From NCBI GenBank assembly GCA_039513195.1, contig JBCCRM010000010.1, positions 1-64,000 on the forward strand: 64,000 nucleotides of DNA. The letters are read 5' to 3'. The translations under genes and the position numbers were made by a program. Shown in pieces: positions 1 through 7,825 of this stretch; positions within the stretch are counted from its first letter, which is position 1; every line of letters begins with the position of its first letter. Origin of the DNA: Thermohalobaculum sp039513195 (GTDB lineage: Bacteria > Pseudomonadota > Alphaproteobacteria > Rhodobacterales > Rhodobacteraceae). Under the pieces are notes generated by a model. That model made no database searches, was not told the DNA's origin, and was given only the letters and a program-made list of their open reading frames with translations.

Positions 1-124
1 CCGCAACCACGGTCGTCTTGCCCTGAATGATCTCGATGACCAGCGCGCTCTTCCGCTTGGCCGTCCACCTCTTGATCTCTTCTGCCACGTTCGCCATGGG
101 CCTCGAACCAATGGCGGCCGGCAT
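1..124 (-). CDS. IS3-family transposase (orfA/HTH part), 5' fragment cut by window edge
   Basis: The minus strand reads MANVAEEIKRWTAKRKSALV and then IEIIQGKTTVVA before leaving the window. This is the N-terminal helix-turn-helix segment typical of IS3-type orfA proteins in alphaproteobacteria, which bind the element ends. Two in-frame ATGs exist, at 124 and 97. The family usually carries the short extension ending in SRPM, so 124 is used here, while the GAGG just before 97 would also fit. The rest of the element lies outside the window, so intactness cannot be judged. The flank downstream of its start is non-coding or doubtful and holds an intergenic repeat. Confidence 0.6.
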   Translation of the reverse strand, partial: MPAAIGSRPMANVAEEIKRWTAKRKSALVIEIIQGKTTVVA

Positions 125-140
125 GGCTCACCGCTCATCG

Positions 141-344
141 CTACGTCGTCTCCCTTGTAGCATGAGCAGGATTCCACCGGGTCGATACATCCCGAGCTTC
201 AGCGCCTTCCTCTATCGCTATCGCAATCTGCTTGAAAGCTTCTTCAGTAAGATCAGGCATTTCCGCGCCGTCGCGACGCGTTTCGAGAAACACGCCGAAA
301 ACTACCTGGCCCTCGTCAGGGTCGCCGCCATCCAGGTCCAGCAT
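141..344 (-). CDS. Doubtful short hypothetical protein (67 aa)
   Basis: An acidic 67-residue reading frame starts at an ATG (MLDLDGGDPDEG) and contains a plausible helical stretch (MPDLTEEAFKQIAIAIEEG). The open frame extends further upstream, but there it translates the intergenic repeat at 365-470, so that extension is not believed. No family is recognised and no convincing ribosome site is visible. It may be the remnant of a gene disrupted by the neighbouring repeat or IS element. The C-terminal residues look like read-through of non-coding DNA. Confidence 0.3.
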   Translation of the reverse strand: MLDLDGGDPDEGQVVFGVFLETRRDGAEMPDLTEEAFKQIAIAIEEGAEARDVSTRWNPAHATRETT

Positions 345-364
345 CGCAATAATGCGTCGGTGAC

Positions 365-470
365 CTAGAGCGCTTTCCGACCCGATTGCATCGGTACTCC
401 ACTCTAAGGTCCTGTTCTGGTGCATTTTCTCGAAGCCAGTCTGATTCAGATTGGCTGGAAAATGCTCTAG
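365..470. repeat. Intergenic palindromic repeat, copy 1 (106 bp)
   Basis: The block is bounded by imperfect terminal inverted repeats: CTAGAGCGCTTTCC at the left end, and GGAAAATGCTCTAG at the right end, whose complement is CTAGAGCATTTTCC. Inside lies a hairpin, GCCA-g-TCTGA-t-TCAGA-t-TGGC, around 435-456. A second copy with the same left 30 or so bases and the same internal hairpin sits at 18346. This is the form of non-autonomous intergenic repeats common in alphaproteobacteria. The stretch 471-689 beyond it holds no gene that I can support. Confidence 0.7.
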
Positions 471-689
471 CTCCGCAAACATCGGTGAAGGTCGCCAGCA
501 GCGTCGCCACAGGCGCATCTGTTGAAACCCGCCGCGGGCACCCGCGCCGCCACACGCCAGGTGGCAGACGCGGCGGCTGGGACGGCCGGGCGCAAGCCCG
601 GGCGGAAAAGACGGAATGGATCAGTCCGTCGCGTATCAGATCGGTCGGCAACGAGGCGGCCTAGCGGCCGGGGCCGGACGGGCAACCGA

Positions 690-1814
690 TCAGAACAGTG
701 CGCCCCGGGCGGCGACAGGGAACACGCATTCGACCAGGGGTTCCGGACCCGCCAGACCGCGAAGGCCCACATACCAATCGTGCAAGTTCACCGTCGGGTC
801 GCAATGGCCCGGGATCAGGAGGACACGTTCGCCCAGGGCAGGTACACCGGTTCCCTCCATCACCGCATGCTCATCCGACGCCCCGGTAACGACCAACCGC
901 TGATGCCCGCGGATGACTGGCAGGCCGCTATCGGTGCTGTGCGCCTTCAGCCCAGCATCGAGCACGGCGCGGCCCTCAACCGGCCGGCTCATCACGGTGG
1001 CCAGCACGAAGAGAGCATGCTCGAACGGCTCTCCACCGGCCGGGGGACCGACCCTGGCGTAATCGGCATCCATAAAGATGTAGGATCCCGGTTGCAGCTC
1101 GTTCCAAAGGCCTGCCGCCGCCTCCATCTCGAAGGATCCCGTCCCGGCACCGCCAATCGTCGCGCAACCGAGGCCTGCCGCGTCCAAAGCGGCCACGGTT
1201 TTGCGGGTGACATCGGCCGATGCCGCGATCGCTTGCGCCCGGTCGCGCGGATCACGGATGTGCTGTGCGGCACCGTGATAGGCCTGTAGTCCGGCGAAGG
1301 TCAGCCCCTCCGCCGCTGCCAGCTCTTGGGCCAGGAACACTGCAGCCTCTGGCGAGGCAGCGCCGCAGCGGCCCTGGCCCACATCGATCTCCACAAGGAC
1401 GTCGATATCGGCCCCAAAACGGCGCGCCGCGGCCGATAGCGGCGCCACGGCCTTCGGATCGTCGACGCAAACCCCGATCCGTGCCCGGGCCGCCAAGGCG
1501 GCAAGGCGCGCCAGCTTCGCCTCGCCAACCACCTCGTTGGTGATCAGCACGTCGGGAACGCCGCCGTCGACCATGATCTCGGCTTCCGAGACCTTCTGGC
1601 AGCAGACACCGACCGCACCGAGGGCGATCTGACGGGCCGCGATCACCGGACTTTTATGGGTCTTCGCATGCGGGCGCAGGCGGATGCCCGTCCCTGCCAG
1701 CTGACCCGCCATGCGAGCCAGATTGCGCTCGAAAGCGTCGAGATCGATCAATAGCGCTGGCGTGTCGACGGCGTCGAGCGGCGATCCCGGTGTCGCTGGG
1801 GGCGGGATGGACAT
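690..1814 (-). CDS. D-threonine aldolase / 3-hydroxy-D-aspartate aldolase-like PLP enzyme (DSD1 family)
   Basis: The 374-aa protein belongs to the fold-type III, metal-assisted PLP family that cleaves D-3-hydroxy amino acids or dehydrates D-serine. The Schiff-base lysine is expected at K51 in RPHAKTHKS. Other landmarks are GVCCQKVSEAE, the phosphate-binding GGAGTGSFEME segment, and a C-terminal PGHCDPTVNLHDWYVG stretch whose His and Cys bind the divalent metal. Length matches the family. The ATG is preceded by AGGAAAG. It resembles BhcC of the beta-hydroxyaspartate cycle in its motifs, but no other bhc gene is adjacent, so the exact substrate is open. It stands alone, transcribed in the same direction as the ABC exporter 93 bp upstream. 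Confidence 0.85.
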   Translation of the reverse strand: MSIPPPATPGSPLDAVDTPALLIDLDAFERNLARMAGQLAGTGIRLRPHAKTHKSPVIAARQIALGAVGVCCQKVSEAEIMVDGGVPDVLITNEVVGEAKLARLAALAARARIGVCVDDPKAVAPLSAAARRFGADIDVLVEIDVGQGRCGAASPEAAVFLAQELAAAEGLTFAGLQAYHGAAQHIRDPRDRAQAIAASADVTRKTVAALDAAGLGCATIGGAGTGSFEMEAAAGLWNELQPGSYIFMDADYARVGPPAGGEPFEHALFVLATVMSRPVEGRAVLDAGLKAHSTDSGLPVIRGHQRLVVTGASDEHAVMEGTGVPALGERVLLIPGHCDPTVNLHDWYVGLRGLAGPEPLVECVFPVAARGALF

Positions 1815-1907
1815 GAGCTTTCCTCGGTCAAGGCGGACCCCGCACTCTCCACCGGAACCGTCACTCTGACCAGCGGATTGATGGCGGGGACAGCCGCGCC
1901 TGCCGAC

Positions 1908-3743
1908 CTATTCGGCCGCGTCGGTTCGCAAGCGCCCACCGGACTGACGGGCCCAGAACCCGGCATAAAGCCCGCCCTGGGCGATCAGCGCCTCGTGGCG
2001 GCCAACCTCGACCACTTGGCCTTGGTCAAGGACCACGATCCGATCCATCGACCGCACCGTCGACAGCCGATGGGCGATCGCGATCACGGTCTTGCCCTCC
2101 ATCACGACCTCGAGCGCTGCCTGAATCTCCGCCTCTGCCTCGCTGTCGAGGGCCGAGGTCGCCTCGTCGAGGATCAGGATTGGCGCATTCTTCAGCACCG
2201 CCCGGGCGAGCGCGATCCGCTGGCGCTGCCCGCCGGACAGCTTCACGCCTCGCTCGCCGACATGGGCGTCATAGCCTTGGCGGCCGGCGGGATCCTCCAG
2301 CCCCATGATGAACGCGTGGGCCGAGACCTGCCGAGCCGCTGCCTCCACCTCCGCCTGCCCTGCCTCCGGCTTCCCGTAGCGGATGTTGTCCCGCACAGAG
2401 CGGTGGAGCAGCGAGGTATCTTGCGCCACCATCGCCACCGAGCGGCGGAGCGAGGCTTGGGTCACGCCTGCGATGTCCTGGCCGTCGATCAGGATCCGCC
2501 CTGCCTCCGCATCGTGAAACCGCAACAGCAGGTTGATCAGGGTCGACTTGCCCGCGCCGGAGCGCCCGACCAGTCCGACCCGCTCGCCGCCCGCGATGGA
2601 GAGATCCACGCCTTCGAGCCCGCCATCGCGCTTGCCGTAGTGGTGGCGCAGGCCATCGAAGCGGATTGCCGCTTCGGTCACCACCAGCTGCGGCGCCGAG
2701 GGTCGGTCGACCACGCCATGGGGTTTCGAGATTGTTTCCATCCCCTCCTGAATGATGCCGGCCTGCTGGAAGAGCTGCGAGGTCACCCACATGATCCACC
2801 CGGTCATCGAATTGAGCCGGAGCGTCAGTGCAGCCGCGGCAGCCACGGTGCCGATGCCGGTCTGCCCGGATTGCCACAGCCACACCGCCATGCCGACCGT
2901 CGCGACGATCAGCACGCCGTTCAGGACAGCGAGACCCGCAGTCATCCTCGTCATCAAACGCAAGAGCTTCGCAAAGCGCAGCCGGTGGATGGTCAGGGCC
3001 CGGCGGGCATAGTCTTCCTCGTCCGCCGAGTGGGCGAAGAGCTTGACAGTCTGAATGTTCGTATAGGCGTCTACGATCCGGCCGGTGACCATAGAACGCG
3101 CATCGGAAACGCGCTTCGACGCCCGCGCGATCCTGGGCACGAGATAGAGCAACAGCCCCACATAAAGCGACAGCCACAGGGCCAGCGGCAGGATCAGCCG
3201 GCCATCGGCGCCCGCGAGCACCAAGGCCGCGCCCACGACATAGATCGAGGCGTACCAGAGCGCCTCGAAGCTCATATAGGTGCTGTCCTCCACCGCGGGG
3301 CCGGTCTGCATGACCCGATTGGCGATCCGCCCGGCGAAGTCGTTCTGGAAATAGCCGATAGACTGACCGAGCAGATGCTTATGCGCCCGCCAGCGCACCT
3401 GATCGAGCAGATTGACGGACATACCGTGGTTGAGGAGTGCAATGTTCAGCACGATCACCGCCGGCCGCAGCAGCATGATCACCAGCACCGCGACAGCGAG
3501 CTCCACCCCATGGATGCCGAAAAACGCGTCTGGCCCGCTGACGGCCATCAGATCGACCAGCCGACCGGCATAAAAGATCAGACCCGTCTCGATCAGGGCG
3601 ACGGAGAGCCCAGAGACCGCAGCGACCGAGAGGATCGTCCGGAACGGACGCAGATGACCCAAAACGAAGGGCCAAAAACGCTCTCGCGGCTCCGCCTCGT
3701 GGGGGGCGAAGGTATCCACGAGATCTTCAAACTTGCGCAACAT
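1908..3743 (-). CDS. ABC exporter half-transporter (fused membrane and ATPase domains)
   Basis: The 611-aa protein has an N-terminal six-helix exporter domain (about residues 25-330) followed by an ATPase domain. Walker A is VGRSGAGKST, the signature is LSGGQRQRIALARA, Walker B is ILILDEATSALD, and the switch His lies in IAHRLSTV. This is the MsbA/multidrug/lipid exporter type and presumably works as a homodimer in the inner membrane; the substrate is unknown. The longer open frame begins 26 codons upstream, but the ATG at 3743 (MLRKFEDLV) is preceded by GGGGA at suitable spacing and starts the conserved region. No periplasmic partner gene is adjacent. Confidence 0.88.
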   Translation of the reverse strand: MLRKFEDLVDTFAPHEAEPRERFWPFVLGHLRPFRTILSVAAVSGLSVALIETGLIFYAGRLVDLMAVSGPDAFFGIHGVELAVAVLVIMLLRPAVIVLNIALLNHGMSVNLLDQVRWRAHKHLLGQSIGYFQNDFAGRIANRVMQTGPAVEDSTYMSFEALWYASIYVVGAALVLAGADGRLILPLALWLSLYVGLLLYLVPRIARASKRVSDARSMVTGRIVDAYTNIQTVKLFAHSADEEDYARRALTIHRLRFAKLLRLMTRMTAGLAVLNGVLIVATVGMAVWLWQSGQTGIGTVAAAAALTLRLNSMTGWIMWVTSQLFQQAGIIQEGMETISKPHGVVDRPSAPQLVVTEAAIRFDGLRHHYGKRDGGLEGVDLSIAGGERVGLVGRSGAGKSTLINLLLRFHDAEAGRILIDGQDIAGVTQASLRRSVAMVAQDTSLLHRSVRDNIRYGKPEAGQAEVEAAARQVSAHAFIMGLEDPAGRQGYDAHVGERGVKLSGGQRQRIALARAVLKNAPILILDEATSALDSEAEAEIQAALEVVMEGKTVIAIAHRLSTVRSMDRIVVLDQGQVVEVGRHEALIAQGGLYAGFWARQSGGRLRTDAAE

Positions 3744-4092
3744 GACGGTCCCCGGAGCTGTCCGGGCCCCGGCCTTTTCGGTTGATGTCGAACGTCTGGC
3801 GCAGAGGACCCACCGCCTCATCCCGGACCGCCGTTCCGGGGCTCACGATGGCCTGCCGCCACGGGTCGCGATCACCCACAGCGCGGCGCCGGGCGTGACG
3901 TAGCGTGATTCTGCCCCTTACGTCGAGGACGGCGGCTCCATCGGAGAATCGTTGTCAGCCACACTCTCCCAGAGGTAGAACAAATCAGAAAGCGTTAACC
4001 TATAGCGATGCCCTTGCGGGCCGCCAAAGGTCTAACCCTTCCCCGACGCAAACCATCTTTTTCCGAGACCGTCTCGACAGAGAGATCCTGCC
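3744..4092. other. Divergent intergenic region between ABC exporter and phasin
   Basis: About 350 bp without a credible gene. On the plus strand there is a weak sigma70-like pair, TTGTCA (3952) and TAGAAC (3976), separated by 18 bp, that could serve the phasin gene. This is a visual match only. No clear operator palindrome was found. Confidence 0.3.
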
Positions 4093-4461
4093 ATGTCCGA
4101 CACTCAGAAGACCGCAACAAAGACCGCCTCTGCGACGCTCGACAGCTTCGCAGCCACCCAAAGACAATCGCTAGACGCGATGACAGCGCTCCATAGCCGG
4201 GTGTTGCAAAGCGCTGTGAGCATGAATGTCGAAATGATGGATTTCGCGCGCCAACGCTTCGGCGCCGATCTCGCGACCTCCAGCAAGCTTTACGGCTGCC
4301 GCTCCGTTCCGGAGTCGATGCAAGCTCTCAGCGATCATGTTCGGGTGGCGGTGCAAGACTACTCCGATCAGGCCGCGCGCCTTATGCAGATCGGCCTCGG
4401 GGCAGCCGAGACGAAGACCACCGCGGAGACCGAAGGCAGCAAGCCGACACGGACGAGCTGA
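4093..4461 (+). CDS. Phasin-family protein (PHA granule-associated)
   Basis: The 122-aa, almost entirely helical, amphipathic protein contains the phasin_2-like pattern LDAMTALHSRVLQ, FARQRFGADLATSSKL and DHVRVAVQDYSDQAARL. Phasins coat polyhydroxyalkanoate granules and control their size and number. The C-terminus is a short, charged, low-complexity tail. The ATG follows AGAGA with about 7 nt spacing. No PHA synthase or depolymerase gene is in the window, so it appears as a stand-alone gene. Other phasin-like helical proteins exist, so the granule role is inferred from family resemblance. Confidence 0.75.
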   Translation: MSDTQKTATKTASATLDSFAATQRQSLDAMTALHSRVLQSAVSMNVEMMDFARQRFGADLATSSKLYGCRSVPESMQALSDHVRVAVQDYSDQAARLMQIGLGAAETKTTAETEGSKPTRTS

Positions 4462-4493
4462 CCCTCTTAGGACCGTTTTGACGCCGCGGCAGG

Positions 4494-4525
4494 TGATTCT
4501 GTCGCGGCGCAACCCTGATTCTGTC
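4494..4525. repeat. Direct repeat TGATTCTGTC x2, 22 bp apart
   Basis: Two identical 10-mers TGATTCTGTC lie at 4494-4503 and 4516-4525, so their phase is 22 bp, or two helical turns. The first is embedded in a GCCGCG/CGCGGC hairpin just after the phasin gene, and the second is followed by TTTT. The site could be a tandem regulator site for the RTX gene at 4649, or part of a phasin terminator. Confidence 0.45.
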
Positions 4526-4648
4526 TTTTGCAGCGTTCACAACCGAGGCTGTGGTTTTCACGGCAACGCCGCATTCTTTCCCAAATCTTAATGCACGACG
4601 AGCTTCGGAGGCTCGGCACAGGACGTGCTGGCGCCATGGAGTTTGGGT

Positions 4649-6433
4649 ATGCGCACCGAGGATCTTGATTTTATCGAGCTTCTGCTCGCCCGCGCGGATC
4701 GCATCCGCGCCATCATCGAGGGCAACGAGGAGGATGACATCCTCCGCGGGGCGGAACGTGCGGAAATCTTCGCCGGCGGCCAAGGCCGGGACCGGATCAT
4801 CGCGGGCGCGGGCGCGGATCAGATTCTGGTCACTGGGCGCGAAAGCGAGTTCGACGCGATCCGCGGCGGGTTGGGCCTCGACTCGATCATAAACACCGAC
4901 GAGACACAGAACGTCGTTTTCGACCGTTTCAACGCCCTCGGCTCCAGCATCGAGCGCATCGACGGCGCCGGCGCCGGCGTGGTCGGCAATGCTGAAGACA
5001 ACTCTCTGAACTTCGCTCGGGCAGAGCTGGTCGAGGTTGACCGTATCAACGGCGGCTCTGGCGGCGACTTAATCGTCTCCTCCAACATCACCAGCGCCAT
5101 GTCCTATGTCGGCGGGACTGGTAACGACACTCTGCGCGGCCTATCGCAGGACGACATCCTCTATGGCGGCGAAGGCGATGACAGCCTGAACGGCGCGAGC
5201 GGCGACGACAGCCTGTTTGGCGGCCCGGGCGAGGATCGGATCGCAGGCGGCAGCGGCAATGACTTCATCGACGGCGGGGCCGACAACGACACCCTGTTCG
5301 GCGGCAGCGGCGCCGATCGGATCGAAGGCGCTGACGGCGATGACAGCATCAACGGCGGCAGTGGCAATGACGAGATTTTCGGCGGCGCCGATAATGACAG
5401 CATCAACGCCTCATCCGGCCATGACACCGTCTATGGGGATGATGGCAACGATGTAATCAACACGTCGAACGGCAACGACACGGCCTTTGGCGGTATCGGA
5501 AATGACGAGATCGACCTGTCGAATGGCAATGACACCGCCTTTGGCGGCGCAGGCAATGACAGCATCGACGCGTCAAACGGTAACGACACTATCGATGGCG
5601 GCTCCGGCGACGACACGCTGATCGGCAACAACAATAATGACGACATCACCGGTGGCACGGGAACCGATCTGATGTTCGGCGGCAATGGCAATGACACGCT
5701 GCGCCTCGGTGGGTCGGACATCACCTGGGACGACCCCAGCATCTTTGCCGCGAACAAGACGCTCGCGCGGTCGGAGGATGGCCAGTTCCTCGGCATCGGG
5801 ATCACCGGTACGCTGCGCTATGACGACTCGATCGACGGCGGATTGGGCGAGGACACCCTGATCGGCACCGCCGATGACGACACCCTGTTCTTCGAGACCA
5901 ATGCCTTTGTCGATGGCGGCGTCACCGGAGCGGTGTCGCTGATCGAAGAGATCGAGAGATTCGATCTCGGCGCCGGGAACGATACGCTCGACCTGACCTC
6001 CGAGACGCTGAGCTATAGCGAGAATGTCGAAGCCTATGGCGGCACCGGCGACGATCAGGTCTGGGGCGGTGACGGCAACGACATGCTGTTCGGCGGCGAT
6101 GGCGGCGACTTCCTGGTCGGCGGCGCGGGCACGGACACGTTGTCCGGCAACAATGCCGACGGCAGCGGCGATGGCGACAGCGACCTGTTCGGCGTGGGCG
6201 ACATAGCCGGGGCCGGAACCGACCGGGTCACGGATTTCGAGTTCGGCACCGACATGCTGATCTTCGTCGGTTTCAATGTGACAACCCTCGCCGATCCGAA
6301 CCTTTCGATCAGCTTCAATGCCGGCACCAATGAAAGCCTGATCACCGTCAGCGACGACTTCACGGTCAGCTTGGTGCTGGAGGGTGTCGACGCTACCGGG
6401 CTGAGTGCAGACGACTTTATCTTCATCGCGTAG
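4649..6433 (+). CDS. RTX-type calcium-binding repeat protein, probably secreted by type I
   Basis: The 594-aa acidic protein has two blocks of glycine/aspartate nonapeptides of the GGxGxDxxx type. The long block (about residues 155-350) includes GGEGDDSLNG, GGSGNDFIDG and GGAGNDSIDA. A shorter block (about 470-510) includes GGDGNDMLFG and GGAGTDTLSG. Such repeats fold as Ca2+-filled beta-rolls after export. The C-terminus (DRVTDFEFGTDMLIF and a hydrophobic end) fits an uncleaved type I secretion signal. No enzymatic domain is recognised in the first 150 residues. The ATG at 4649 has GGAG seven bases upstream and is preferred over the GTG at 4625. Only 46 nt separate it from the small peptide gene, suggesting one operon. 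Confidence 0.88.
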   Translation: MRTEDLDFIELLLARADRIRAIIEGNEEDDILRGAERAEIFAGGQGRDRIIAGAGADQILVTGRESEFDAIRGGLGLDSIINTDETQNVVFDRFNALGSSIERIDGAGAGVVGNAEDNSLNFARAELVEVDRINGGSGGDLIVSSNITSAMSYVGGTGNDTLRGLSQDDILYGGEGDDSLNGASGDDSLFGGPGEDRIAGGSGNDFIDGGADNDTLFGGSGADRIEGADGDDSINGGSGNDEIFGGADNDSINASSGHDTVYGDDGNDVINTSNGNDTAFGGIGNDEIDLSNGNDTAFGGAGNDSIDASNGNDTIDGGSGDDTLIGNNNNDDITGGTGTDLMFGGNGNDTLRLGGSDITWDDPSIFAANKTLARSEDGQFLGIGITGTLRYDDSIDGGLGEDTLIGTADDDTLFFETNAFVDGGVTGAVSLIEEIERFDLGAGNDTLDLTSETLSYSENVEAYGGTGDDQVWGGDGNDMLFGGDGGDFLVGGAGTDTLSGNNADGSGDGDSDLFGVGDIAGAGTDRVTDFEFGTDMLIFVGFNVTTLADPNLSISFNAGTNESLITVSDDFTVSLVLEGVDATGLSADDFIFIA

Positions 6434-6479
6434 GGCGCAGCGGCACTTGAATAAAGCGCGCGTTCACCAGGAGACGGGT

Positions 6480-6695
6480 ATGACGAGCAAGAACGAGATG
6501 GAGAGCCGGGAGACAGCCGATGCCAAGGATGGCACCGCAGTCGACACTCCCGATGCTGCCCGCCGGGCAGCGCTCGCCAAAATGGGAGCTATTGCCGCCG
6601 TGGCACCAGCGGTCGCGATCTTGCTGAAACCCTCTTCCGGCCGGGCCGCGCCCGCGCCGTCCGAAGAAACTTTCACCTTCCGAGGTTGGCGATAG
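6480..6695 (+). CDS. Small 71-aa peptide with twin-Arg-like hydrophobic core; candidate substrate/precursor
   Basis: The polar N-terminal part (MTSKNEMESRETADAKDGT) is followed by RRAALAKMGAIAAVAPAVAI, a hydrophobic stretch, then SSGRAAPAPSEETFTFRGWR at the end. The ATG has GGAG six bases upstream. It lies 46 nt after the RTX gene, and its stop overlaps the likely start of the nucleotidyltransferase gene. I know no named family. The layout resembles a leader plus a short core, or a Tat/signal-anchored small protein. Its position directly before a nucleotidyltransferase and a PqqD-kinase fusion makes it a candidate substrate of those enzymes. That role is inference. Confidence 0.6.
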   Translation: MTSKNEMESRETADAKDGTAVDTPDAARRAALAKMGAIAAVAPAVAILLKPSSGRAAPAPSEETFTFRGWR

Positions 6696-7825
6696 ATACT
6701 GAACAGCATACCCCCGCAAAGACGCGCCGGCCTCGCCGTGCGCATACGATGGCGCAACTCGGCCGACTGATCGCATCGCCGATCACCGGCGCCGACCTGC
6801 CCAGCCTTCCGACCACCGACGAGGACTGGGCAGCCCTCGTGCAGCTCGCCGGGGACACACGGGTCCTGCCGGCCCTTTGGCGCCCGCTGCGGCCCCACCG
6901 CAAAGCGATGCCCAAAGAGACCGCCGAGATGATCGAGGCGGCGGAGATCCTTAACGCCGACCGCAACCGAAAGCTCTTAGAGGCTGTGCAGGAAGTCGCA
7001 CACTTCCTCAACAATCGCGGCATGACCCCGGTCATCTTCAAGGGTGCCGCGCATCTTGCGACGGATCTTTGGGGGAGCCAGGGCTGCCGCCTGATCCGCG
7101 ACATCGACATTCTGCTGCCGGAGAGCCAAGCCAAACGCGCCCAGTCGTTTCTGGCGGAAGCCTGGGGCACTGATCCAGCGGCCGGGGAAGACGCCCTCGC
7201 CTCCTTCTCGGGCAAGCATGAGGCGCCGCTTGAAACGCCCTCGGGCTTTCTGGTGGAGATGCATTGGAATGTGCTGCCGGACTGGCAGAAGCATTTTCTG
7301 CCCACCCACGAGGTTCGGGCCCGGGCGAAATCCCTGCGTCTCGGCCATGCCGAGGTGATGATCCCCTCACCCCAGGATGCGGTTCGGATCGCGATGCTGC
7401 ACGGGCCGATTGGCCATCAGCACTACTATGCGCCAATGGTGGTGCTGCGGGACCTGTTGGATCTCCTGGCGCTAGAGAAGCGGCACGGAACGGCAATCGA
7501 CTGGACTGCGATCCAGCGGCATTTGGCCGGGCTCGGCTGGGGATCGCTGCCGGAGATCACCAACCGGCAGCTCGCGACGTTTCTCGACCATCCACTACCC
7601 TTCAAACGGGCCGGACTGCGGGCACGGTTGGACGCGTGGCGGTGGCAGGCGCAACTCGCAACCCCGAGCCTGCGCCAAATCGGCGATCTCGGCAATCGGA
7701 TGGCGGCGACCCTGCGACTAATCCGGCGAGGCGGCGCGCACCGGAAGGTCGCGGTGGATCGCCTGAGCCAACCGGCCGCCTACAAGCGCGCAGCGAAGCG
7801 CTTGGTCGAGGGAGCGACGGGATGA
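6686..7825 (+). CDS. Nucleotidyltransferase-fold protein (NTP_transf_5 type)
   Basis: The 379-aa protein carries the hallmark of the NTP_transf_5 group: VIFKGAAHLATDLWGSQGCRLIRDIDILLP. The KGA...L and R-DIDIL residues correspond to the metal/nucleotide site of nucleotidyltransferases (D-x-D). The helical C-terminal half is basic. Relatives occur beside PqqD and HprK-like genes and in some lasso-peptide tailoring clusters. The start is uncertain: a TTG at 6686 overlaps the preceding stop and would be translationally coupled, while the ATG at 6749 has no clear ribosome site. The stop overlaps the next start as ATGA, so the two products are probably made together. Confidence 0.75.
   Translation: MAIDTEQHTPAKTRRPRRAHTMAQLGRLIASPITGADLPSLPTTDEDWAALVQLAGDTRVLPALWRPLRPHRKAMPKETAEMIEAAEILNADRNRKLLEAVQEVAHFLNNRGMTPVIFKGAAHLATDLWGSQGCRLIRDIDILLPESQAKRAQSFLAEAWGTDPAAGEDALASFSGKHEAPLETPSGFLVEMHWNVLPDWQKHFLPTHEVRARAKSLRLGHAEVMIPSPQDAVRIAMLHGPIGHQHYYAPMVVLRDLLDLLALEKRHGTAIDWTAIQRHLAGLGWGSLPEITNRQLATFLDHPLPFKRAGLRARLDAWRWQAQLATPSLRQIGDLGNRMAATLRLIRRGGAHRKVAVDRLSQPAAYKRAAKRLVEGATG

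Noticed and set aside
522..1289. 255-aa open frame on the plus strand
   Set aside because: Mostly antisense to the aldolase gene; the first 170 bases are intergenic and carry no ribosome site.
690..1814. Considered as bhcC of the beta-hydroxyaspartate cycle
   Set aside because: Motifs are similar, but none of the other bhc genes is adjacent, so the symbol is not assigned.
1878..3785. 635-aa open frame on the plus strand
   Set aside because: It is antisense to the ABC exporter; composition (His/Arg/Pro-rich) and lack of motifs show a GC-bias shadow.
5116..5710. GC-rich short repeats considered as a CRISPR or satellite array
   Set aside because: They encode RTX nonapeptides in frame, with no fixed DNA unit or spacer length.
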